Positions 8,305 to 17,954 of a stretch of DNA of 64,000 bases are shown here, one piece after another. Position numbers and translations under genes: made by a program. Source of the stretch: Ilyomonas sp965214235 (lineage in GTDB: Bacteria; Bacteroidota; Bacteroidia; Chitinophagales; Chitinophagaceae); the NCBI GenBank assembly GCA_965214235.1, contig CBDCBH010000002.1, forward strand, positions 372,001-436,000, read 5' to 3'. Every line of letters begins with the position of its first letter. The stretch's first letter is position 1. The notes below the pieces were generated by a model, which saw only the letters and a list, made by a program, of their open reading frames with translations, was not told where the DNA came from and did not search any database.

Positions 8305-11300
8305 TCAGGATGGAATTTGGATGATAAATGTTGAACCTTCGCCTTCTTCGCTTTCTACTTTAATAGTGCCGTTATGTTCTTTTGTAATAATGTCGTAAGA
8401 TAGTGATAGTCCTAATCCTGTTCCTTCACCAGTTGGCTTTGTGGTAAAGAAGGGTTGAAAGATTTTATCAATTATTTTTTGCGGGATGCCATTGCCATTG
8501 TCGGTTACGATGACCTCAACCCAACCCTTCTTCACGGGTGGAGAAGGGCTTTTAGTAGCGACGGTTACAAGAGGTTTGTAATTTTTGTCAGCCGTTTTCT
8601 TCTTTTCATTTACTGCATAAAACGCATTGTTGAATAAGTTGAGCAACACTCGTCCCATATCCTGCGGAACGATGTTTATTTTACCAATACTCTCATCGAA
8701 ATAGGTTTTAAAATCGGCGTTGAAGTTTTTGTCTTTCGCCCGCAAACCATGATAGCTTAACCGTACATATTCATCGCACAACGCATTGATGTCGATGTTT
8801 TCTTTTACTCCATTATTTTTTCTTGAATGTTGCAACATGCCTTTTACAATGGCATCGGCTCGTTTACCATGATGGTTTATTTTTACTTCATTTTCTATCA
8901 CATCATTTGCAATTGTTTTTACTTCATTCATGTTCCCTTTATCAATTTCTTCTTTTAATTCTTCCAGCAATTCTTTGTTCAATTCACTAAAGTTATTTAC
9001 GAAGTTTAACGGGTTCTGTATCTCGTGTGCAATGCCAGCAGTCAGTTCGCCAAGGCTTGCCATTTTCTCACTTTGTATCAACTGCGCTTGCGTTGATTTA
9101 AGTTCCTCAAATGATTGGTTAAGTTCTTCGGTTTTTTGATTCAATTGATCTGTACGGTTCGTTACCTTTTGTTCGAGTAACAGGTTTTGTCGCTTTAGGT
9201 TACGGGAACGATAAGCAATGAAGGACGATACAGCAATAATAAAAACAAAAGCATACAACAAATACGCCCACCAGGTTTTCCACCAGGGTGGTGAGATAAT
9301 AACCATGATGCTATCTTCCCGGGTTGCCCATACGCCATCGCTGTTAGCGGCTTTTACATGAAAGGTATAAGTGCCGGGAAAGAGATTGGTATAAGTGGCT
9401 GTACGCTGCGTGCCGGCTGCAATCCAGCCCTTATCGTAGCCATCCAGCTTACAGGCATATTGAACAGAGGATGTATTTTGATAGAGCAAACCAACATAGC
9501 TAAACGTTACCCTGTTTTCATTGTATCGAAGGTTGATGTTGTCTTTGCCCCATCTTACAATAGAGGAATCCTTGTCTTTGTTGCTGTTCTTTTGCGGCTC
9601 GTTAAAACTCACCGTTTCAATGTGCATGATGGGAACGGTGGTATCAGTGGTAAAATCATCAGGATTGAAACTTACAAAGCCATCTTTGCAACCATATAAG
9701 AATGTGCCTTCCTTCGTTTTATATAATTCATTACTGGAAAAGTACGGCTCAGCGGGCAACCCATCCGTCGCATTAATATGGTTAACATTGCCTGTGTTTA
9801 TATTTACTATTGAAAAACCTCTTGGTGAAACAACCCACATATTATTATGGTTATCTTTTTGTATTCCCCAGCATCCATTATATAAAAGGCCATTGGCTTC
9901 ACTATACTTTTTAATAGCATTCGTTTTTTTATTTACTGAAAATAACCCGCTTTCATATGTACCTGCCCATATTGCGTTTTCATCATCATACAGGCTTACA
10001 ACAGAGAAGAAATCCGGAATTTTATTAAGGTAAGAAGTGAATGTATTTGTCTTCGGAACGAATTTATTCAGTCCTCCCGCATTAGTGCCCAACCATAAAA
10101 TTCCTCCTGTATCTATGCACATAGCCACCACCCGTTGATCATCCAATGTATTATTTGCAGGTATTATGGTTGCATCGTTTTTTATAAATGGATAACGGGT
10201 AAAGTTTTGGGTATCCGCATTAAATCCGCATATGCCGTTACCGTATGTTCCTATCCAAATTTTTCCGGCATTATCCTGAACTATATTTGTTACATTACTT
10301 TCAGGCAATGAAAGAGAATCGTTATTCTTATGTCTGTAATTTTTTATTTGTTTACTTATCGGGTTATAGCAATATAAGCCAGATACGTTATTTTGTTGCC
10401 CATAAGCGCTAAACCAAACATTCCCATCCTTCGCCTGCATGACAGTATTTACATCAACATCTGTAACTTTTTTTTCAAAATGTATGTAAGTAAATGAATC
10501 AAGCTGCTTCTGCCAGTAATAAAGACCATGGTGACTGCCAACCCAAAAATTACCATTCATTGTTTCAGCAAAACAAAAAGTAGCTCCTCCTGCAAAAGAG
10601 TGTAGCCTATTGGGATTGTTATTATAAAGAACAAATGATGAACGGTTTTTGTTTACCCATTGTAAACCTTCCTGTTCAACACCAAACCATGGTAACCCGT
10701 AATTATCTAAACTTATATGGCTTAAATTATCAATGATACCATCAGTAGCATCATTCCAATTGGACTTGTAAACCGTATAACTACCGGTAGCTGTGTTGAA
10801 ATAGGCAAGCCCACCCACCAACCAGCACCAAAAATTGGCATGTGTATCTTCACATATCCATCTGACAGAATTGCCAGTACTAAAATCGGGTTTGTCTTTA
10901 ATATCAAAATCTGTAAACTTATTTTTTGAGGAATCAAAAAGTGTTAGCCCGTTAATAGTTGCAAACCAAATACGGTTTTTAGAATCAATAAAATCAGGTC
11001 CCGAGCCTTCATGGTTAAACAAGTTTGCAGAACCGGATGTTGATTGTGGGAAAACCTTCAGTTTTTTTGTAATTACATTGTACTCACACACTTCATCATT
11101 ATCTTTAGAAATCTTACTCTCTAACCGAAACCACACATTTACGTGGTTAGCCGTGTCTTCATTTTCAAACCAGTGAATTGTTTGGCTTGTGGTGTCAAAA
11201 TAATGTCCTTTGTATATTTTTTTTGCGGGATTATACTCAAAGAGGGCGTCGCGGGTTTCAATCCATAATTTATTTTGTGTATCTACAAAAGGATTATCAA

Positions 11301-11838
11301 ATTGGAGTTCGTTAATATGCTGCCACCCTTTTTCTTTGTTGCCAAAAAGGGTTACATTCTTTGTGTCTTGGTTATATAAAGCCATCTTCTTCACACCGGG
11401 TTCATCATTGGGGTAAAAAAATATCCAAATATTCCCTTTTCTGTCATCCTGGAAATAAGTTACGCTATTGGCTGACTTAGCATTTTTCGAGATTAGTGAA
11501 CTCAAATTCTCAATAGAATCCGTGGCGCGGTTATAAAAATAAAATCCGTTTAAAGTGCCAATCCATATATTGTTTCTTCTATTTTCATAAAATCTATTAA
11601 CGACCTTAGACGGACCAACTGCGCCATTAAGATCATAGTTTTTAAAGCTATATCCATCATAACGTACCAGTCCGTTTACCGTGCCCATCCAGAAGTATCC
11701 TTCTTTATCTTTTAGTAAAGCTCTAATTGATCCCTCCGACAACCCTTCTTTAATACTAAGGTGATTGAAATGTAATTCGTTTTGAGCCTGGCAAACCAAA
11801 GTCTGCATTATAAGCAGCAGTATCAGTAATGGTCTCAT
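8305..11838 (-). CDS. Two-component propeller sensor histidine kinase
   Basis: Starting at the ATG at 11838 gives 1,177 residues with a signal peptide (MRPLLILLLIMQTLVCQAQ). The frame continues upstream to 12009, but those extra 57 residues precede the signal and are unlikely to be translated. The periplasmic part has many Reg_prop propeller blades (repeated W-x-G-T elements such as FWMGTVNGLVRYDG and IWIGTYGNGICGF), then a Y_Y_Y domain ending in YTFHVKAANSDGVW. One membrane helix follows (WAYLLYAFVFIIAVSSFIAY), then a coiled coil and the kinase with GIAHEIQNPLNF and GTGLGLSLSYDI. It has no receiver or AraC domain, so it is not a hybrid kinase. Such sensors often detect polysaccharide fragments; the ligand is unknown. 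The kinase half matches the gene at 2011-4260 almost residue for residue. Confidence 0.94.
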   Translation of the reverse strand: MRPLLILLLIMQTLVCQAQNELHFNHLSIKEGLSEGSIRALLKDKEGYFWMGTVNGLVRYDGYSFKNYDLNGAVGPSKVVNRFYENRRNNIWIGTLNGFYFYNRATDSIENLSSLISKNAKSANSVTYFQDDRKGNIWIFFYPNDEPGVKKMALYNQDTKNVTLFGNKEKGWQHINELQFDNPFVDTQNKLWIETRDALFEYNPAKKIYKGHYFDTTSQTIHWFENEDTANHVNVWFRLESKISKDNDEVCEYNVITKKLKVFPQSTSGSANLFNHEGSGPDFIDSKNRIWFATINGLTLFDSSKNKFTDFDIKDKPDFSTGNSVRWICEDTHANFWCWLVGGLAYFNTATGSYTVYKSNWNDATDGIIDNLSHISLDNYGLPWFGVEQEGLQWVNKNRSSFVLYNNNPNRLHSFAGGATFCFAETMNGNFWVGSHHGLYYWQKQLDSFTYIHFEKKVTDVDVNTVMQAKDGNVWFSAYGQQNNVSGLYCYNPISKQIKNYRHKNNDSLSLPESNVTNIVQDNAGKIWIGTYGNGICGFNADTQNFTRYPFIKNDATIIPANNTLDDQRVVAMCIDTGGILWLGTNAGGLNKFVPKTNTFTSYLNKIPDFFSVVSLYDDENAIWAGTYESGLFSVNKKTNAIKKYSEANGLLYNGCWGIQKDNHNNMWVVSPRGFSIVNINTGNVNHINATDGLPAEPYFSSNELYKTKEGTFLYGCKDGFVSFNPDDFTTDTTVPIMHIETVSFNEPQKNSNKDKDSSIVRWGKDNINLRYNENRVTFSYVGLLYQNTSSVQYACKLDGYDKGWIAAGTQRTATYTNLFPGTYTFHVKAANSDGVWATREDSIMVIISPPWWKTWWAYLLYAFVFIIAVSSFIAYRSRNLKRQNLLLEQKVTNRTDQLNQKTEELNQSFEELKSTQAQLIQSEKMASLGELTAGIAHEIQNPLNFVNNFSELNKELLEELKEEIDKGNMNEVKTIANDVIENEVKINHHGKRADAIVKGMLQHSRKNNGVKENIDINALCDEYVRLSYHGLRAKDKNFNADFKTYFDESIGKINIVPQDMGRVLLNLFNNAFYAVNEKKKTADKNYKPLVTVATKSPSPPVKKGWVEVIVTDNGNGIPQKIIDKIFQPFFTTKPTGEGTGLGLSLSYDIITKEHNGTIKVESEEGEGSTFIIQIPS
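8512..8551 (-). repeat. Palindromic repeat inside histidine kinase coding sequence, copy 2
   Basis: Identical to the copy at 2221-2260 and again encodes KSPSPPVKKGWVEV in frame (about residues 1096-1109). It inserts a proline- and lysine-rich stretch between the strand TVATK and the DNGNGIP box of the ATPase domain. Confidence 0.7.
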
Positions 11839-12022
11839 AGCATTCTGGTTGGTATAGAAGAAAGTTTTACTTTTACGACCGACAAGATAGCCATTTTCAT
11901 AACTTGTAATCATCAATTTCAAAAGCAAAATCTTTACAATCAACCATTTTGTTTTCCCTCTTTTCATTTCGCTACAAATCGATTTTCCAACAAATAACTG
12001 AATCCGCAATAATGACAGTCCT

Positions 12023-12030
12023 TATATTTG
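12023..12030 (+). promoter_or_regulatory. Promoter -7 box of the LemA operon
   Basis: TATATTTG matches the Bacteroidota housekeeping sigma element TAnnTTTG exactly and lies 39 bases before the LemA start. It is in the divergent region between the propeller kinase and LemA. Confidence 0.55.
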
Positions 12031-12068
12031 GAGTATCATTTGCTAACCATAATCAAACAATTTAAAAA

Positions 12069-12680
12069 ATGAAAACAAGCAATCTTGCTCTCATTGTTAT
12101 TCTCGGCTTAATCGTTTTGGTAGGCGGCTGCGTGGGCTGCGGTTCCATTTCGTTTCAAAAACAAGGCGTGGCTTTGGATGAAAATGTAAAAGCCAAATGG
12201 TCGGCTGTTGAAACGCAATACCAGCGCAGAAGCGATTTAATCCCCAACCTTGTCAGCACCGTAAAAGGCGAAGCCAACTTTGAACAAACCACCTTGGAAA
12301 ATGTAATTAAAGCAAGAGCTTCCGCTACACAAATTCATGTTGACCCCAATAATTTAACACCCGAAAAAGTGCAACAGTTTCAGGCAGCGCAAGGCGAATT
12401 GTCGCAAGCATTGGGCAGGTTATTGGTGGTTACAGAAAATTACCCGAACCTTCGTGCAAACGATGCATTTCGCGGCTTGCAGGCGCAATTAGAAGGAACC
12501 GAAAACCGCATTGCCGTTGCCCGCAACGATTATAATGGGTCGGTGCAGGAATTTAATACCACCATCCGTTCGTTCCCGAATAACTTTTATGCGGGCTGGT
12601 TTCATTTTACACCAAAGCAGCCTTTTGCTGCCGATCCTGGTGCTTCAAAAGCGCCATCAGTAAATTTTGATAACAAATAA
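12069..12680 (+). CDS. LemA family protein
   Basis: A 203-residue LemA protein. It has an N-terminal hydrophobic anchor (LALIVILGLIVLVGGCVGCGS) followed by the long helical LemA core (VKAKWSAVETQYQRRSDLIPNLV, then VKGEANFEQTTLENVIKARA, then ENYPNLRANDAFRGLQAQLEGTENRI). The YQRRSDLIPNL and FRGLQAQLEGTENRI blocks are diagnostic. The role of LemA is poorly known; in Bacteroidota it is nearly always linked to TPM-domain proteins, as here, and is thought to act at the inner membrane or envelope. It is the first gene of a three-gene operon; the next frame begins 12 bases after its stop. Confidence 0.95.
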   Translation: MKTSNLALIVILGLIVLVGGCVGCGSISFQKQGVALDENVKAKWSAVETQYQRRSDLIPNLVSTVKGEANFEQTTLENVIKARASATQIHVDPNNLTPEKVQQFQAAQGELSQALGRLLVVTENYPNLRANDAFRGLQAQLEGTENRIAVARNDYNGSVQEFNTTIRSFPNNFYAGWFHFTPKQPFAADPGASKAPSVNFDNK

Positions 12681-12691
12681 AAACGAATGCT

Positions 12692-13150
12692 TTGCATTTA
12701 TTCAGGCAAAAACACAAAGCTTTTTTTACAAGCGAACAGCAGCACCGCATTGTGCACTCTATACAAACGGCAGAGCATAAAACCAGTGGTGAAGTGCGTG
12801 TATTTGTTGAAAGCAAATGCAGCTACATGGATGCACTTGACAGGGCAAAAGAAATATTTTTCAATTTAAAAATGGATAAAACAGCACTGCGCAATGCAGT
12901 GCTGTTTTATATTGCAGTAGAAGATAAACAAGTGGCTTTGTTTGCTGATGAAGGCATCCATCAAAAAACAGGCGATGCCTATTGGCAGCAAACTGTTGAT
13001 GCCATGCTTCAACACTTCAGGCAACAAAAAATAGCGGATGGAATTGCGCACTCTATTGTAGAGATCGGAGATGCATTGCAACATCATTTTCCTTTTGATA
13101 AAGCCACCGATAAAAACGAACTGCCTGATGATATTGTATGGGGTAAATAA
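12692..13150 (+). CDS. TPM-domain protein (soluble, TLP18.3/Psb32-like)
   Basis: A 152-residue TPM domain without signal peptide or membrane span. Conserved features are HKTSGEVRVFVE, ALRNAVLFYIAVEDKQVALFADEGIHQK and WQQTVDAMLQHF. The only in-frame start candidate close to LemA is a TTG at 12692; the ATG at 12687 is in a different frame. It is the middle gene of the LemA-TPM-TPM operon. The TPM fold has been tied to phosphatase-like activity and photosystem repair in plants, but the bacterial role is uncertain. Confidence 0.88.
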   Translation: MHLFRQKHKAFFTSEQQHRIVHSIQTAEHKTSGEVRVFVESKCSYMDALDRAKEIFFNLKMDKTALRNAVLFYIAVEDKQVALFADEGIHQKTGDAYWQQTVDAMLQHFRQQKIADGIAHSIVEIGDALQHHFPFDKATDKNELPDDIVWGK

Positions 13151-13188
13151 TTCCATCTACCGGCTTTTATAAAACTCATTTCTTTTTA

Positions 13189-14007
13189 ATGAACTCTTCT
13201 TTTATAAAACATTGTTTACTGCTGATACTGGTAACTTTTACCAGTGTTTCTTTGTTCGCCCAAAACATTCCTGCACGACCTAACCCGCCGCAATTAGTGA
13301 ACGATTTTGCAAACGCTTTATCGCCCGAGCAAAAAGAAATTTTAGAGCAAAAATTGGTTGCGTTAGATGACAGCACCAGTAACCAAATTGCGATTGTGCT
13401 AATTAAAACATTGAACGACTATCCGATAGAAGATTATGCAAATAAGCTTTTTAGAAGCTGGGGCATAGGTAATAAAAAAACCAACAATGGTGTGCTGATT
13501 GTGGCTGCTATTGATGACCATCAGGTGCGCATTGAAGTGGGTTATGGTTTGGAAGGCGCTATACCCGATATTACTGCCAACAGCATTATCGAAAATGATA
13601 TTGCACCGTCTTTTAAAACGCAAAATTACTACCAGGGCTTAAACTTAGCTACGAATGATGTAAGCAAAGCCGCAGCCGGTGAATATCATGTGCAGCGGCA
13701 GAGTAATAACGACAATAGCAACAGCGGTAGTGGTGGCGGCTCTTTAATTGGCATTATTGTCATCATCATCATTATCATTTTTATTTTTCGCAGAGGTGGC
13801 GGCAGTGGCGGTGGCGGAATGATGAGTCGCAGAGGGTATGGCGGCTTCGGTTCATTTATTTTGGGTAGTATGTTAGGCAACGCATTAGGTGGCGGTGGTC
13901 GCGGCTGGGGTGGTGGCGGTGGTGGTTTTGGAGGAGGCGGTGGTGGCGGCTTCGGTGGGTTTGGCGGCGGAAGCAGCGGTGGAGGCGGCGCGAGCGGAAG
14001 TTGGTAG
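13189..14007 (+). CDS. TPM-domain membrane protein with glycine-rich tail
   Basis: A 272-residue protein: signal peptide (ends SVSLFAQ), TPM domain (about 28-155; VNDFANALSPEQKEILEQKL, SNQIAIVLIKTL, YANKLFRSWGIG, NNGVLIVAAIDDHQVRIEVG), a serine/asparagine linker, one membrane helix (SLIGIIVIIIIIIFIF) and a tail made almost only of glycine, serine and phenylalanine ending SSGGGGASGSW. This is the usual YgcG-like partner of LemA. It begins 38 bases after the previous stop. The glycine-rich tail is typical of the family. Confidence 0.93.
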   Translation: MNSSFIKHCLLLILVTFTSVSLFAQNIPARPNPPQLVNDFANALSPEQKEILEQKLVALDDSTSNQIAIVLIKTLNDYPIEDYANKLFRSWGIGNKKTNNGVLIVAAIDDHQVRIEVGYGLEGAIPDITANSIIENDIAPSFKTQNYYQGLNLATNDVSKAAAGEYHVQRQSNNDNSNSGSGGGSLIGIIVIIIIIIFIFRRGGGSGGGGMMSRRGYGGFGSFILGSMLGNALGGGGRGWGGGGGGFGGGGGGGFGGFGGGSSGGGGASGSW

Positions 14008-14312
14008 CGTTAAGCTTTAAAAATCAAGTTATAAGTAGTAAGCTGCGAACTGTGAATTTAAGACGTTTGTTTTTGTTCCTTTTTCAATCGCTCACACTTG
14101 TAGATAAAAGCTTACATCTCATGGCTCACAGCTCACATCTTCCTATTACCTTTAACCTCCCTTTATAACGCGCTTCTTTTATCTCCACTTCAAAAATCTT
14201 AACTTTGTCCGCTATTAAAAAGCGTTAAATGACAATGTGGCTTCTTAAACACGCACAGCATTGTTTTTGAACGCTGCATACATTAAATTATATAACAACG
14301 AATTGTATTGAT
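14008..14312. other. Intergenic region before secA
   Basis: No ORF. The first half contains degenerate short-period sequence (AGCTGCGAACTGTGAA and CTCACAGCTCACATC) like the simple repeat at 56305-56364. The second half carries the secA promoter and a leader of about 100 bases. Confidence 0.5.
14200..14207 (+). promoter_or_regulatory. Promoter -7 box of secA
   Basis: TAACTTTG is an exact TAnnTTTG match, 106 bases before the SecA start. This leaves a leader of roughly 100 bases, long enough for regulation, although I see no known riboswitch or SecM-like ORF. Confidence 0.5.
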
Positions 14313-17300
14313 ATGTTAGGTTTTTTAAGTAAGATTTTAGGCGGCAACAAATCCGAAAAAGATGTAAAACTGGTGCAGCCGGTGGTTGTAACAATCAACG
14401 GATTTTTTCAGCAATATCAAAGCTTGTCGAATGATGAACTGCGAAGCAAAACTGTTGAGTTTCGCGCTCGCGTTGATAGCCATTTGAAAACATCGGACGA
14501 TGAAATAGCCAACCTTCAGCAAGAAGCGGAAAAGCTGGAAGAAAATGACATTCAAAACAAAGATGCCATTTATAAAGACATAGATAATATCCGAAAGGAA
14601 CGCAACAAAAAGATAGAAGAAATTCTTACTGAAATTCTTCCGGAAGCTTTTGCTGTGGTAAAAGAAACCGCACGTCGTTTTAAAGAAAACACAGAGCTTG
14701 TTTCGGCCGCAACAGAACTTGATCGTGAGCTAAGTGTTAGCAAAGATTATATCCGTATTGAAGGCGATAATGCCATTTATAAAAACTCCTGGAATGCTGC
14801 CGGAAACATAACTACCTGGAACATGGTGCATTATGATGTGCAGTTAATTGGCGGCGTTGTATTGCACCAGGGAAAAATTGCAGAAATGGCAACCGGTGAA
14901 GGTAAAACATTGGTGTCAACATTACCTGCTTACCTCAATGCTTTAGCCGGTGAAGGCGTGCATATTGTAACGGTAAACGATTACTTATCCCGCCGCGATA
15001 GTGAATGGAACGGAACCTTGTTTGAATGGCTGGGCTTGCGGGTGGATTGTATTGATAAACATCAACCCAATACAGCGGAAAGACGCAATGCTTACCTCGC
15101 GGATATTACCTACGGCACCAACAATGAATTTGGCTTTGATTACCTGCGCGATAACATGGTGCATAATCCTGCCGAAATGGTGCAGCGCAAACATCATTAC
15201 GCTATGGTGGATGAAGTAGACAGTGTGTTGATTGATGATGCACGTACGCCGTTGATTATTTCAGGACCGGTTGGGCACGATGGTACCACGCAACAGTTCT
15301 TCGATTTAAAACCGCGCATTGAACGCTTGGTAGAAGCCCAGCGCAGAGCCGTAAACACCTTTTTAAATGAAGCAAAAAAGAAAATTGCTGATGGCAACGA
15401 TGATCCGAAAGACGGAGGCCTGGCATTATTTAGAGCCGGCAGAGGCTTGCCAAAAAATAATGCGCTGATTAAGTTTTTAAGCGAGCCGGGCATTCGTGTA
15501 AAACTACAGAAAGCAGAGAATTATTATCTCGCCGACCAGCAGCGTGAAATGCCAAAGGCAGATGAAGAATTGTACTTTTATATTGATGAAAAAAATAATT
15601 CGGTTGAGCTTACCGATAAAGGCATTGGAATGATTACCAAAGCCGGTGAAGACCCTAACTTTTTTGTGCTTCCCGATATTGGTGTTGACCTTGCTCAAAT
15701 TGATAATAACGCAGCGGAAGATGCCGATGAAAAGCGTCATAAAAAAGAAATTATACTAAACGATTATGCCACCAAAGCTGATCGCATTCATACCGTTCAG
15801 CAACTTTTAAAAGCATACACTTTGTTTGATAAAGATGTTGAGTATGTGGTGATGGATGGCGCCGTAAAAATTGTGGATGAACAAACGGGTCGTATCCTTG
15901 ATGGGCGCCGTTACAGCGATGGCTTGCATCAGGCGATTGAAGCAAAAGAAAACGTAAAAATTGAAGCGGCTACACAAACCTACGCTACAGTTACATTACA
16001 GAACTATTTCCGCATGTATCACAAACTTGCGGGCATGACAGGCACTGCCGAAACAGAAGCCGCAGAGCTTTGGGACATTTATAAATTAGACGTAGTTAAC
16101 ATTCCTACTAACGTAAAAGCTATCCGTACCGACGAGCAGGATTTGGTGTACAAAACACGCCGCGAAAAATATAGTGCCGTAATTGAAAAGATTGAAGAAT
16201 TGCGCAATGCAGGTCGCCCGGTTCTGGTGGGTACAACATCGGTTGAAGTGAGCGAATTGTTATCGCGCATGCTTCGGCAAAAGGGAATCTCTCACAATGT
16301 ATTAAACGCAAAGCAACACGCGCGGGAAGCACAAGTTGTAGCAGAAGCCGGTTTATCGGGCGCCATCACCATTGCCACCAACATGGCAGGTCGTGGTACT
16401 GATATTAAATTGGGCGAAGGTGTAAAGGAAGCCGGTGGTTTGGCTATTGTAGGTACAGAACGCCATGAAAGCCGCCGCGTGGACAGGCAGCTTCGCGGTC
16501 GTGCCGGTCGTCAGGGCGATCCGGGTTCTACACAATTTTTTGTTTCGCTGGAAGATGATTTGATGCGCATGTTTGGTAGCGAACGAATTGCCAAAGTGAT
16601 GGACTTTGCCGGTTATAAAGAAGGCGAAGTGATACAACACAGCATGGTAACAAAAAGTATTGAACGCGCGCAAAAGAAAGTGGAAGAAAACAACTTTGGC
16701 ATTCGCAAACGATTGTTAGAGTATGACGATGTAATGAACAAGCAACGCACCGTAATTTATGCAAAACGCAACCATGCTTTGTTTGGTGATCGTTTATCGC
16801 TGGACCTTGATAATGCGTTTTATGATGTTGCTGAATCGCTTGTAAATGGCTTTAAAGAAAGCAAGGATTGGGAAGGTTTTAAATTAGAAGTGATTGTAAA
16901 TTTTGGATTGGATACTGCCATCACACAAGAACAATTTAACACCGAAAATGAGCAAAGCTTAACCGATAGTTTGTACAGCGAAGCGTTCGCCAACTATCAG
17001 GCTCATCGTACCGAAACTATGCACCAGTCATTACCGGTATTTCAAAATATCCGCAAAATTGGAGGCGCAAACGTAGAAAATATTGTGGTTCCTTTTACTG
17101 ATGGAAGACGTGTTATTCAAGTGATTGCTAACTTAGATAAAAGCCTTGCTACCCATAATCTTGAGCTGGTACAATCGTTAGAAAAAACGGTTACGCTTGG
17201 CTTTATTGACGATGCATGGAAAGAGCATCTTCGTGCAATGGACGATTTAAAACAAAGTGTGCAAACGGCATATTATGAACAGAAAGACCCGTTGGTGATT

Positions 17301-17639
17301 TATAAAGGAGAAGCATACATGTTGTTCAGGCAAATGGATAGTGCAGTAAATAAAAACATTGTGAACTTCTTATGCCATTCTGAAATACCAGGCGAGCAAC
17401 AAACTGCTCCTCCGCGCGAGGCTCGTGTGCAGCCAACCGACATGAGTAAGATGCGATCCAACAAAGCGCAGGTAGAAGCCGCAGGCAACGATTATGCAGC
17501 AAATGAAAACGATTACTACGAACCTACGTTGCCCACCAAACAAGAGCCGATAAAAGCAGGACCGAAAATTGGCAGAAACGATCCTTGCCCTTGCGGAAGC
17601 GGTAAAAAATTTAAAAACTGCCATGGTAAAGAAGCATAA
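14313..17639 (+). CDS. secA: Preprotein translocase ATPase SecA
   Basis: A 1,108-residue SecA, the motor that pushes unfolded preproteins through SecYEG. Visible are the Walker A loop GEGKT (about residue 195), the DEAD-equivalent block DEVDSVLIDDARTPLIISGP, the second ATPase lobe TNMAGRGTDIKLGEGVKEAGG and GRAGRQGDPGSTQFFVSLED. The zinc-binding tail GRNDPCPCGSGKKFKNCHG recruits SecB or ribosomes. It is longer than E. coli SecA (901 residues) because of insertions, including one near residues 330-430, which is usual in Bacteroidota. It is monocistronic, with its own promoter and terminator. Confidence 0.98.
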   Translation: MLGFLSKILGGNKSEKDVKLVQPVVVTINGFFQQYQSLSNDELRSKTVEFRARVDSHLKTSDDEIANLQQEAEKLEENDIQNKDAIYKDIDNIRKERNKKIEEILTEILPEAFAVVKETARRFKENTELVSAATELDRELSVSKDYIRIEGDNAIYKNSWNAAGNITTWNMVHYDVQLIGGVVLHQGKIAEMATGEGKTLVSTLPAYLNALAGEGVHIVTVNDYLSRRDSEWNGTLFEWLGLRVDCIDKHQPNTAERRNAYLADITYGTNNEFGFDYLRDNMVHNPAEMVQRKHHYAMVDEVDSVLIDDARTPLIISGPVGHDGTTQQFFDLKPRIERLVEAQRRAVNTFLNEAKKKIADGNDDPKDGGLALFRAGRGLPKNNALIKFLSEPGIRVKLQKAENYYLADQQREMPKADEELYFYIDEKNNSVELTDKGIGMITKAGEDPNFFVLPDIGVDLAQIDNNAAEDADEKRHKKEIILNDYATKADRIHTVQQLLKAYTLFDKDVEYVVMDGAVKIVDEQTGRILDGRRYSDGLHQAIEAKENVKIEAATQTYATVTLQNYFRMYHKLAGMTGTAETEAAELWDIYKLDVVNIPTNVKAIRTDEQDLVYKTRREKYSAVIEKIEELRNAGRPVLVGTTSVEVSELLSRMLRQKGISHNVLNAKQHAREAQVVAEAGLSGAITIATNMAGRGTDIKLGEGVKEAGGLAIVGTERHESRRVDRQLRGRAGRQGDPGSTQFFVSLEDDLMRMFGSERIAKVMDFAGYKEGEVIQHSMVTKSIERAQKKVEENNFGIRKRLLEYDDVMNKQRTVIYAKRNHALFGDRLSLDLDNAFYDVAESLVNGFKESKDWEGFKLEVIVNFGLDTAITQEQFNTENEQSLTDSLYSEAFANYQAHRTETMHQSLPVFQNIRKIGGANVENIVVPFTDGRRVIQVIANLDKSLATHNLELVQSLEKTVTLGFIDDAWKEHLRAMDDLKQSVQTAYYEQKDPLVIYKGEAYMLFRQMDSAVNKNIVNFLCHSEIPGEQQTAPPREARVQPTDMSKMRSNKAQVEAAGNDYAANENDYYEPTLPTKQEPIKAGPKIGRNDPCPCGSGKKFKNCHGKEA

Positions 17640-17669
17640 TTAAAACGCTATCTTTTAAAAATAAGAGAG

Positions 17670-17702
17670 CCTCATGCCGTAATTAGCATGAGGTTTGTTT
17701 TT
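17670..17702 (+). terminator. Rho-independent terminator of secA
   Basis: CCTCATGC and GCATGAGG form a perfect 8-bp stem followed by TTTGTTTTT, 31 bases after the secA stop. Confidence 0.85.
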
Positions 17703-17903
17703 ACTCATTTCTTCCTCTTGCAAAAAAGATAAAAAGCAATAGCTTTTGTTTGCCAACATAAATTATTTTTCAATACTTCTTTTCAACAAATTCTTTACAA
17801 GTATTATTGTTCTGCAATGTGATTTCACGGCATAGTTTTTAATAAGAACCTCACAGTTATTATTAATGATAACCTATGAAAAATCTTCCTTAATAGGAAG
17901 AAG

Positions 17904-17938
17904 TGCCGGGAAGTTTTATTTCCGGCATTTTTATTTTT
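17904..17938 (+). terminator. Second rightward terminator without an obvious gene
   Basis: TGCCGGGAA and TTTCCGGCA form a stem with a T-rich run on the plus strand. The 200 bases between this and the secA terminator have no ORF. The neighbouring gene to the right runs the other way, so this hairpin may end a small RNA or act as a backup for secA. Confidence 0.6.
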
Positions 17939-17954
17939 AATGAACAACACTTTT

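Noticed and set aside
9358..10033. Plus-strand ORFs of 113 and 170 residues
   Set aside because: Antisense shadows of the propeller histidine kinase, with no domain features.
12866..13880. Minus-strand ORFs in the LemA/TPM operon, one proline-rich
   Set aside because: The proline-rich translation is simply the complement of the glycine-rich tail of the TPM protein.
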